Positions 1 through 5,606 of a DNA stretch of 6,394 nt are shown in pieces (position 1 is the stretch's first letter; the number at the start of each line of letters is the position of its first letter). The translations under genes and the position numbers were made by a program. The notes under the pieces were generated by a model. It had not been told where the DNA came from and made no database searches. It saw nothing but the letters and a program-made list of their open reading frames with translations. The DNA comes from Alphaproteobacteria bacterium (lineage in GTDB: Bacteria; Pseudomonadota; Alphaproteobacteria; Reyranellales; Reyranellaceae). The DNA lies in the NCBI GenBank assembly GCA_013290035.1, contig JABCYT010000207.1, positions 1-6,394 of the forward strand, read 5' to 3'.

Positions 1-255
1 GTATTCGAGGTTGGAGAGGCCCATCGTGCCATGCGTGTCGCCGGTCTCGCGGTCGGCGGGCAGGAACATGTTCCACAGGCCGCGCTTCTTGGCCTCGGCC
101 TTGCACTCTTCGAGGACGGGCGGGAGCTGCCAGCGGTCCTTGGCCTTCTCCATCTGCTCTTCGTAGACGGGCTCGGCCGGATAGATGACCTCGTCCATGT
201 ACTTGGTGAGCTTCTCGACCAGCGCCTTGCTGCGGTCGGAGTATTCGAAATCCAT
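1..255 (-). CDS. Acyl-CoA dehydrogenase, N-terminal part (cut by window edge)
   Basis: This is the first 85 codons of a flavin-dependent acyl-CoA dehydrogenase, which would oxidise an acyl-CoA thioester to its 2,3-enoyl-CoA and pass electrons to electron-transfer flavoprotein. The start MDFEYSDRSKALVEKL, followed by MDEVIYPAEPVYEEQ (residues 20-34), a Trp-rich linker (RWQLPP, 41-46) and KKRGLWNMFLP (56-66), is typical of the all-helical N-terminal domain in the ACAD10/11-like subgroup. The FAD-binding and catalytic regions lie outside the window, so the catalytic Glu/Asp cannot be checked. The ATG at 255 has a good ribosome site, GGGAG with a 7-base spacer (263-267 on the plus strand). The gene lies downstream of the OFA transporter on the same strand and may be co-transcribed with it. 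The family call is firm, but the acyl chain acted on is unknown. Confidence 0.88.
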   Translation of the reverse strand, partial: MDFEYSDRSKALVEKLTKYMDEVIYPAEPVYEEQMEKAKDRWQLPPVLEECKAEAKKRGLWNMFLPADRETGDTHGTMGLSNLEY

Positions 256-334
256 ACGGTCTCTCCCTTCGGTGCTGCGGCGGACTCTGGCCGAAAACGA
301 AGGCGATGTGAACGGCCATTCAGCCGATCGGGCT

Positions 335-370
335 TCCCGCGACGCCGCAGTCGCGTTCCGGCGTGCGGGA
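335..370 (-). other. Strong hairpin in transporter-dehydrogenase spacer
   Basis: Bases 335-347 (TCCCGC-G-ACGCCG) and 359-370 (CGGCGTGCGGGA) form a 12-bp stem with one bulged G at 341 and an 11-base loop (348-358). It starts 17 bases after the OFA transporter stop codon. No T-run follows the stem on either strand, so it does not look like a classical intrinsic terminator. It could stabilise the 3' end of the transporter mRNA, attenuate readthrough into the dehydrogenase gene, or be a dispersed palindromic repeat. The pairing is seen directly; the role is inferred. Confidence 0.5.
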
Positions 371-386
371 CAGGTCGAATGCGGGA

Positions 387-1661
387 CTATTCGGCCGCGA
401 GTGCCGCCCTGGTCCGCCGCTCCGCGGCGCGCAGCGGCCGCAGCACGGCCAGCGCCATGACTGCCGCGACGGCGTTCATGATGGCGGCGATAACGAACAC
501 GGCATGCCAGCCGCCGGTCGCCGCCATCAGCACGTTGCCCAGCGGCACCAGCAGCGACGCCGTGCCCTTGGCCGTATAGAGCAGGCCGGCGTTGGTCGTG
601 GCGTACTTGGTCCCGTACACGTCGGTGCAGGTCGAGGGGAACAGGCTGTAGATCTCGCCCCAGGCGAAGAACACCAGCCCGCTCAGCAGCACGAACATCA
701 CCGGGTCATGGCCCATCGTGCTCAAGGCCCAGATGCCGACCGCCTCCAGGGAGAAGGCGATGAACATGGTGTTCTCGCGCCCGATATGGTCCGACACCCA
801 GCCGAAGAACGGCCGCGTGATGCCGTTCAGCACGCGATCGATCGACAGCGCGAAGGTGAGCGCGGGCAGGGTGATGCCGATCAGCGTCACCGGCACGCCG
901 GCGACCTTGAAGTCGTTGGCGATCGGGGCGAGCTGCGCCGTGGCCATCAGGCCGCCGGCGCCGACCAGCACGAACATCAGGTACATCACCCAGAAGATCG
1001 GCGTGCGCAGCATCTCGACGGGCGTGTAGCTGCGCGCCGACTGCTGCACATGCGTCGAGGCCGGCACCTCGCCCGTCAGCGGGGCGCGCAGCAGCCAGCC
1101 GAGGACGAAGACCACGAGGCCCTGGCCGAGTCCGAACCAGAAGAAGGTCGCCTCGTAGCCGGAGCTGCGGATCATGGCCTGGATCGGGATGATGGTGAGC
1201 GCCGAGCCGGCACCGAAGCCCGCCGCGGTTAGGCCGGCGGCCAGGCCACGCCTGTCGGGAAACCATTTCAGCGCATTGCCGACGCAGGTGCCGTAGACGG
1301 CGCCGGCGCCGATGCCGCCGATCGCGGCGGAGACGTAGAGCATGGCCAGCGAACCGACATAGGCGTTCAGCATCCACGAGATGCCGACCAGCACGCCGCC
1401 GATCACCACGACGATCTTGGGGCCGTAGCGATCGACGAACCAGCCTTCGATCGGCACCAGCCATGTCTCGGTGAGCACGAAGATGGTGAAGGCGACCTGG
1501 ATGGACGCACGGTCCCAGCCGTGCTTCTGCCCGATCGGCCCGACGAACAGCGTCCAGCCGTACTGGAGGTTGGCGATCATCACCATGCAGACGATGCCGA
1601 TCAGCAGCTGCAGCCAGCGGCCGGACGGCGGCCGCGCGGCCGCAGTTTGGTACGACGTCAT
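387..1661 (-). CDS. MFS transporter, oxalate/formate antiporter (OFA) family
   Basis: This is a 424-residue inner-membrane carrier of the usual OFA length (OxlT is about 420), with about 12 hydrophobic segments. Family marks include YGWTLFVGPI (34-43) in TM1, GWFVDRYGPK (73-82) in the TM2-3 loop, the glycine-rich TM4 GGIGAGAVYG (115-124), GWVSDHIGRE (287-296) in the TM8-9 loop and LLYTAKGTAS (360-369) in TM11. Arg283 (TM8) and Lys365 (TM11) occupy the places of OxlT Arg272 and Lys355, which bind the carboxylate substrate, so an organic anion is the likely cargo. The frame stays open up to 1895, with another ATG at 1688. I chose 1661 (MTSYQT) because GGGAG sits 7 bases upstream, whereas 1688 has only a distant purine run. 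It is transcribed away from the ligase operon and towards the dehydrogenase. No oxalyl-CoA decarboxylase or formyl-CoA transferase is visible, so oxalate is not supported as the substrate. Confidence 0.88.
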   Translation of the reverse strand: MTSYQTAAARPPSGRWLQLLIGIVCMVMIANLQYGWTLFVGPIGQKHGWDRASIQVAFTIFVLTETWLVPIEGWFVDRYGPKIVVVIGGVLVGISWMLNAYVGSLAMLYVSAAIGGIGAGAVYGTCVGNALKWFPDRRGLAAGLTAAGFGAGSALTIIPIQAMIRSSGYEATFFWFGLGQGLVVFVLGWLLRAPLTGEVPASTHVQQSARSYTPVEMLRTPIFWVMYLMFVLVGAGGLMATAQLAPIANDFKVAGVPVTLIGITLPALTFALSIDRVLNGITRPFFGWVSDHIGRENTMFIAFSLEAVGIWALSTMGHDPVMFVLLSGLVFFAWGEIYSLFPSTCTDVYGTKYATTNAGLLYTAKGTASLLVPLGNVLMAATGGWHAVFVIAAIMNAVAAVMALAVLRPLRAAERRTRAALAAE

Positions 1662-1848
1662 CGTTTCGCTCCCAGCTTGCTCGCCCATTAGGACGGTTGT
1701 TTCTTCCTCTCCTTTTGCCACAGTTGTGCTGTAATTCCCAGCCCACCGTGCGTTGGAGTGGCCGGGCTGCGCGATCGGGCTCGGCTTGCCGTCAATGCCG
1801 GCGGGCAGGCGCCGAGAAACTGCTGGGCGGCATGGCCTGAAACGCTCC

Positions 1849-1886
1849 CTTGCCCGTCGCCGGGTGCCGTCCCTAAATCGGGCAAG
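1849..1886 (+). promoter_or_regulatory. Candidate promoter framed by inverted-repeat operator
   Basis: CTTGCCCG (1849-1856) and CGGGCAAG (1879-1886) form a perfect 8-bp inverted repeat with centres 30 bases apart. The left arm covers a possible -35 box TTGCCC (1850-1855). After a 17-base spacer comes a weak -10-like CTAAAT (1873-1878), and the right arm follows at once. This arrangement would suit a repressor controlling the ligase operon, with transcription starting only about 15-20 bases before the coding region. The repeat is seen directly. The hexamers match consensus poorly (4/6 and 3/6), so the promoter call is tentative. A stem with a 22-base loop in RNA is an alternative reading. Confidence 0.35.
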
Positions 1887-1896
1887 ACAGAGCACC

Positions 1897-1901
1897 GGGA
1901 G
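1897..1901 (+). promoter_or_regulatory. Ribosome binding site of the acyl-CoA ligase, unusual spacing
   Basis: GGGAG lies only 2 bases before the ATG at 1904, but 8 bases before an in-frame TTG at 1910. The acyl-CoA dehydrogenase, OFA transporter, small protein and short-chain dehydrogenase in this window all use GGGAG with a 6-7 base spacer. The TTG therefore fits local practice better than the ATG, while a further in-frame ATG at 1922 is 20 bases away. This decides only the first few residues of the ligase. Confidence 0.5.
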
Positions 1902-1903
1902 AA

Positions 1904-3778
1904 ATGCCGTTGGACAGCGTGATGCAAACGCCTTTCAAGCCGATCGAGTTCCTGAGCCGCGACGTCAGGATCGAGAAGCGCCATGACGGCACCATCCTGC
2001 TGCAGTCCAACCACGCCCTGAAGCCCTACGAACGGCACGTGCCGGCTTTCCTCGCCAAGTGGGCGGCCGCGGCGCCCGAGCGGGTGTGGCTGGCGCAGCG
2101 TCGCGGGCCGGATCGCGACTGGCTGAAAGTGACCTACGCCGAGGCCAAGCGGCAGGTCGATGCCGTGACCCAGGCTCTGCTCGACCGCGGTTTTGGCCCC
2201 GACAAGCCGGTCATGATCCTGTCGTCGAACTCGATCGAATTCGCGCTGCTCGGCATGGCGGCGATGCAGGCGCGCGCCCCGCTGGCGCCGGTCTCGCCGG
2301 CCTACTCGGTGATGAGCCAGGACCACGCCAAGCTCCGCTACGTCTTCGACCTGATCAAGCCCGGCCTGGTGTTCGTGCAGAGCGGCGAGATCTATGCCCG
2401 CGCGCTGGCCGCCCTCGAGCTTGAGGGCGTGCTGCTGGTGCATGTCGACAAGGCGCCGCCCCGGATGCAGTCGCTGCCCTGGAGCGAGCTTCTGGCCACC
2501 CGGGCGACGGACGCGGTAGCGAAGTCGATCGAGCAGATCGAGCCCAAGACCGTGGGCAAGTTCCTGTTGACCTCGGGCAGCACCGGCATGCCCAAGGCGG
2601 TGATCAACACCCACGAGATGATGTGCGCCAACCTGGCGATGGGCCAGATGGCGCGCACGCGCCAGCCCGGCGATCCCGTGTCCGTCCAGCTCGACTGGCT
2701 GCCGTGGAACCACACGATGGGCGGCAATGCCACCTTCCAGGGCAACCTCGCCGAGGGCGGCACGACCTATATCGACGACGGCAAGCCGCTGCCCGGCCTG
2801 TTCGAGGAGACCTTGCGCAATCTGCGCGAGGTCTCGCCCACCTATTTCGCCAACGTGCCGGCGGGCTACGCCATGCTGGCGACGGCCCTCGAGAAGGACG
2901 AGGCGCTGGCCAGGCGCTTCTTCAAGAACCTGAACTCGCTCGCCTATGGCGGCGCCACCCTGCCGTCCGACCTCTATGAGCGCATGGAAGCGCTGGCGGT
3001 GAGGCATACCGGCTACCGGCTGCCCTTCGTCACCGGCTGGGGTTCGACCGAGACGGCGCCGACTGCGACCACCGTGCATTGGGCGTCGGAGCGGGTCGGC
3101 CTGATCGGCCTGCCGTTTCCCGGCGTGCAGCTCAAGCTCGTGCCGACCGGCGAGACGGGACGCTACGAGCTTCGCCTGAAGAGCGTGATCGTGACGCCGG
3201 GTTATCACCGTCGGCCCGATCTCACGGCCGAGATGTTCGACGAGGAGGGCTTTTACAAGATCGGCGACGCCGGCCGCTTCGTCGATCCCGAGGATCCGAG
3301 CTGGGGCCTGATCTTCGACGGCCGGGTGGTCGAGGATTTCAAGCTCCTGAGCGGCACCTTCGTGCTGGTCGGCACCTTGCGGACGACGGCGATCGCGGCG
3401 GCGACGCCGGTGCTGCAGGATGCCGTGATCTGCGGCCAGGACCGCGACCATGTCGGCCTGCTGGGCTTCCCCAACATCGCCGCCTGCCGCGAGCTCGTGG
3501 ACGACCGCGGCGCCAAGATGACGACGGCCGAGCTGCTGGCCCATCCCGCCGTGGTCGGCGCGCTGCGCGATGGCCTCGCCCGGATGAACGCCGAGGGCAA
3601 GGGCTCGTCGATGCAGGTCAGGCGCGCGCTGCTGATGGTCGAACCGCCTTCGGTCGACGGCCACGAAATCACCGACAAGGGCTACATCAACCAGCGCGCC
3701 ACGCTCGAGCGGCGCAAAGCGCTGGTCGACAAGCTTTACGCCGGCGGCGAGGGAGTCATCGTCATCGGCGGCGCGTGA
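1904..3778 (+). CDS. Feruloyl-CoA synthase-type acyl-CoA ligase (AMP-binding)
   Basis: This cytoplasmic adenylating enzyme of the ANL superfamily joins a carboxylic acid to CoA at the expense of ATP; in its best-known relatives the acid is ferulate or another hydroxycinnamate. At 624 residues it has the normal length for this clade. Motifs in order are the phosphate loop LLTSGSTGMPK (221-231), WLPWNHTMGG (265-274), the A5 motif GWGSTET (378-384), YKIGDAG (451-457), the hinge region GRVVEDFK (473-480) continuing SGTFVLVGTLR (483-493), and EITDKGYINQR (588-598) with the adenylation lysine at 592. The EDFK...SGT.V.VG.LR and EITDKGYINQR stretches are hallmarks of the Fcs clade rather than of fatty-acyl ligases. 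It heads the plus-strand gene group, 7 bases before the sugar porter. The start may instead be TTG 1910 or ATG 1922. Ferulate itself is not proven, as no partner hydratase/aldolase is visible. Confidence 0.85.
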   Translation: MPLDSVMQTPFKPIEFLSRDVRIEKRHDGTILLQSNHALKPYERHVPAFLAKWAAAAPERVWLAQRRGPDRDWLKVTYAEAKRQVDAVTQALLDRGFGPDKPVMILSSNSIEFALLGMAAMQARAPLAPVSPAYSVMSQDHAKLRYVFDLIKPGLVFVQSGEIYARALAALELEGVLLVHVDKAPPRMQSLPWSELLATRATDAVAKSIEQIEPKTVGKFLLTSGSTGMPKAVINTHEMMCANLAMGQMARTRQPGDPVSVQLDWLPWNHTMGGNATFQGNLAEGGTTYIDDGKPLPGLFEETLRNLREVSPTYFANVPAGYAMLATALEKDEALARRFFKNLNSLAYGGATLPSDLYERMEALAVRHTGYRLPFVTGWGSTETAPTATTVHWASERVGLIGLPFPGVQLKLVPTGETGRYELRLKSVIVTPGYHRRPDLTAEMFDEEGFYKIGDAGRFVDPEDPSWGLIFDGRVVEDFKLLSGTFVLVGTLRTTAIAAATPVLQDAVICGQDRDHVGLLGFPNIAACRELVDDRGAKMTTAELLAHPAVVGALRDGLARMNAEGKGSSMQVRRALLMVEPPSVDGHEITDKGYINQRATLERRKALVDKLYAGGEGVIVIGGA

Positions 3779-3785
3779 GACCGCG

Positions 3786-5174
3786 ATGATCTATTTCCTG
3801 GCGACCGTTGCAGCGATTGCGGGGTTCCTGTTCGGTTATGACGAGGGCGTGATCGCCGTCGTCCGGCCCTCGCTCGACAAGGACTTCCCGATGGGGCCGC
3901 TGGTCGCCGGCTTCATGACCGCGGCGGTGCCGCTCGGCGCGTTGGCTGCTGCAGGCCTCGCCGGTCGGATCATCGATCGGTTCGGCCGCCGCCGGGTGCT
4001 GATGGCGGCGGCGGCCCTGTTCGCGCTCGGCGCGCTGATCGCCGCCGCGATCACCGCGGTCTGGATGCTGGTGTTGGCCCGTCTCATCCTGGGATTGGCG
4101 ATCGGGGTCGCGGCGGTCGGCGCTCCGCTCTACATCGCCGAAACCGCGCCGCATCGGATCCGCGGCGCGCTGGTTTCGACCTATCAGCTGGCGATCACCA
4201 TCGGCATCCTCGTGTCCTACCTGACCGGCCTGTTCATCTCCGGCGACGGCACGTGGCGGACGATGTTCGGCCTCGGCGCCGTGCCGGGACTTCTGTTCCT
4301 CGCAGGCCTTGCCTTCCTTCCCGAATCGCCGCGCTGGCTGGTGCTCAAGGGCTTCCCCGACGACGCACGGGCCAGCCTGCGGCGCCTGCGCGCCGCAGGC
4401 TGGCCCGTCGACGGGGAGCTCGACGAGATGGTCCGCAGCGCGCAAGCCCAGGCCGGCCGGAAAACCGGTTACCGGGCCTTGCTGGAGCCGGCCATACGAC
4501 CGGCGCTGATCGTCGCCGTAGGCCTTTTCTTCCTGCAGCAGCTCAGCGGCATCAATGCCGTGATCTACTATGCGCCGCAAATCTTCAGCCACGCCGGTTT
4601 CGACAGCGCCAGCACGCAGATGCTGGCGACGGTCGGTGTCGGAACGGTCAATCTGCTGACCACGGTGCTGGCGATGTTCCTGATCGATAGGATCGGGCGA
4701 CGCCCCTTGCTGATCCTGGGGTTTGCCGGCGCGTCGGCTGCGATGCTCGTCATCGTGCTCGCCGTCATCGAGCCCACGCTGGTGCCGTCATGGGTCATCA
4801 TCGTGGTGTTGTTGCTCTACATCGCCTCTTTCGCCATCAGCCTGGGGCCGCTTCCGCATGTCATGATGTCGGAGATCTTTCCGCTGCGGGTGCGTGGGCT
4901 TGGCATGAGCATGGCCTCGATCAGCAACTGGGGCTTCAACTTCATCGTCGTCTTCTCCTTCCCGTTGATGCTCGCCGGGCCGGGTCTCGCCTTCACCTTC
5001 ACGATCTTCGCCGTCATCTGCCTGGGAGGAATCTTCTTCACCATGACGCGGGTACCGGAGACGACCGGGCTTTCGCTCGAGGCCATCGAGACGCATTGCC
5101 ACTCCGGTCGGCCCCTGGTCACGCTGAAGCGGGGAGTCGCTGCCGGCGCGGCCGTTGCCGCCGAAGACGATTGA
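3786..5174 (+). CDS. MFS transporter, sugar porter family
   Basis: This is a 462-residue inner-membrane carrier of about 12 segments, probably a proton symporter. Sugar-porter signatures are GFLFGYDEGVI (13-23), DRFGRRR (64-70), PLYIAETAPHRIRG (114-127), PESPRWL (179-185), QQLSGINAVIYYAPQIF (251-267), DRIGRRPLL (301-309), MSEIFPLRVRG (361-371) and PETTGLSLEAIE (424-435). Asp19 and Arg99 match the proton-coupling pair Asp27/Arg133 of XylE. Sugar-contact positions Gln134, Gln251, Gln252, Asn257, Asn289 and Trp382 match GLUT1/XylE, but the usual Trp of the TM10 GPxPW motif is His358, which suggests a non-standard substrate. The short N-terminus places TM1 almost at the start. The start follows the ligase stop by 7 bases and lacks a good ribosome site, so it may be translationally coupled to the ligase. 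The substrate is unknown. Confidence 0.88.
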   Translation: MIYFLATVAAIAGFLFGYDEGVIAVVRPSLDKDFPMGPLVAGFMTAAVPLGALAAAGLAGRIIDRFGRRRVLMAAAALFALGALIAAAITAVWMLVLARLILGLAIGVAAVGAPLYIAETAPHRIRGALVSTYQLAITIGILVSYLTGLFISGDGTWRTMFGLGAVPGLLFLAGLAFLPESPRWLVLKGFPDDARASLRRLRAAGWPVDGELDEMVRSAQAQAGRKTGYRALLEPAIRPALIVAVGLFFLQQLSGINAVIYYAPQIFSHAGFDSASTQMLATVGVGTVNLLTTVLAMFLIDRIGRRPLLILGFAGASAAMLVIVLAVIEPTLVPSWVIIVVLLLYIASFAISLGPLPHVMMSEIFPLRVRGLGMSMASISNWGFNFIVVFSFPLMLAGPGLAFTFTIFAVICLGGIFFTMTRVPETTGLSLEAIETHCHSGRPLVTLKRGVAAGAAVAAEDD

Positions 5175-5231
5175 GCGGACCGGCCGCAGTCCGTGCTAAA
5201 GAGCGTTGTGCGCTGGAATAGGGAGAGAGAC
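5175..5231 (+). other. Spacer with small hairpins between transporter and small gene
   Basis: This 57-base gap holds two weak inverted repeats: CGGAC (5176-5180) with GTCCG (5189-5193), and AGCG (5202-5205) with CGCT (5211-5214). Neither is followed by a T-run, so I do not call a terminator. The ribosome site of the next gene, GGGAG at 5221-5225, ends the gap. The operon probably continues through it. Confidence 0.3.
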
Positions 5232-5582
5232 ATGCCAATCGCCACCAAATACCTGTTCATCGTCAGCATGGATGTGACCAAGGAGAAGGAAGCGCTGTTC
5301 AACGAGGTCTATGATACCGAGCACGTGCCTCTGCTGCTCAAGGTGCCCGGCGTCAGGGCGGTCTCGCGCCTGAAGACCGAGCCTGCCGCCTTCAATCTCG
5401 CCGGCGAGCGCAAGCTGCTCGACGGCGGCAGCGAGCCCAATTACGTGGCGATCTACGAGATCGACAGTCCGGATGTGTTGCTGAGCAAGGAATGGGCGAC
5501 GGCGGCGGAGAAGGGGCGCTGGCCCAGCGAGGTGCGGCCCTTCACCTCGAACCGTCGGCACATCGTGCGCAAGATGATCTAG
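5232..5582 (+). CDS. Small dimeric alpha/beta-barrel-like protein (EthD/DUF4286-like)
   Basis: This 116-residue soluble protein has no signal peptide or membrane segment. Its pattern is a beta strand (KYLFIVSMDV, 6-15), a helix leading to EVYDTEHVPLLLKVPGV (25-41), a second strand AVSRLK (43-48) and a later strand YVAIYEID (71-78). This is the ferredoxin-like half-barrel seen in EthD and DUF4286 proteins, where a Y-x-x-EH-x-P segment is typical; here His31 is in that position. Relatives are often small partners or accessory enzymes in aromatic or polyketide catabolism. The frame is open from 5193, but ATG 5232 is preferred because GGGAG lies 6 bases upstream and the strand begins right after it. 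It sits between the transporter and the short-chain dehydrogenase, 24 bases before the latter. The fold assignment is by pattern only, and no reaction can be named. Confidence 0.72.
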   Translation: MPIATKYLFIVSMDVTKEKEALFNEVYDTEHVPLLLKVPGVRAVSRLKTEPAAFNLAGERKLLDGGSEPNYVAIYEIDSPDVLLSKEWATAAEKGRWPSEVRPFTSNRRHIVRKMI

Positions 5583-5606
5583 CGATCCGGACCCGGGAGG
5601 ACGAAA

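Larger units (their letters stand above)
1662..1903. promoter_or_regulatory. Divergent intergenic control region
   Basis: These 242 bases lie between the start codons of the minus-strand OFA transporter and the plus-strand acyl-CoA ligase, so both promoters should lie here. Visible elements are the transporter ribosome site (1669-1673), the ligase ribosome site (1897-1901) and an 8-bp inverted repeat around a possible ligase promoter (1849-1886). For the transporter I see a TTGACG hexamer on the minus strand (1795 to 1790), but no convincing -10 box at the right distance. No convincing separate gene is seen in it. Confidence 0.6.

Noticed and set aside
335..370. Intrinsic terminator call for the hairpin after the OFA transporter
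   Set aside because: The stem is strong but there is no following T-run on either strand, so it is listed only as a hairpin.
363..1232. Plus-strand open frame of 289 codons opposite the OFA transporter
   Set aside because: It is His/Gln/Arg-rich shadow sequence without motifs; the opposite strand encodes a complete OFA carrier.
1790..1795. TTGACG on the minus strand as -35 of an OFA transporter promoter
   Set aside because: The bases 17 further downstream read GCGCAG, which is not a -10 box, so one hexamer alone is not enough.
1833..1853. Possible sigma-54 promoter (TGGC ... TTGC) before the ligase
   Set aside because: The GG and GC doublets are 18 bases apart rather than the required 12.
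1662..1895. N-terminal extension of the OFA transporter to upstream start codons at 1688 or 1895
   Set aside because: The extra residues are Arg-rich and unlike the family, and only ATG 1661 has a well-spaced GGGAG.
1688..3664. Long minus-strand open frame of 658 codons opposite the acyl-CoA ligase
   Set aside because: It is His/Arg/Gln/Ala/Gly-rich with no recognisable domain, lies antisense to a gene with complete ANL motifs, and is the expected by-product of G/C-biased third codon positions.
3762..4592. Minus-strand open frame of 276 codons opposite the sugar porter
   Set aside because: It is very hydrophilic, Arg/Asp/Gln-rich sequence mirroring a membrane protein's codons; no domain is recognisable.
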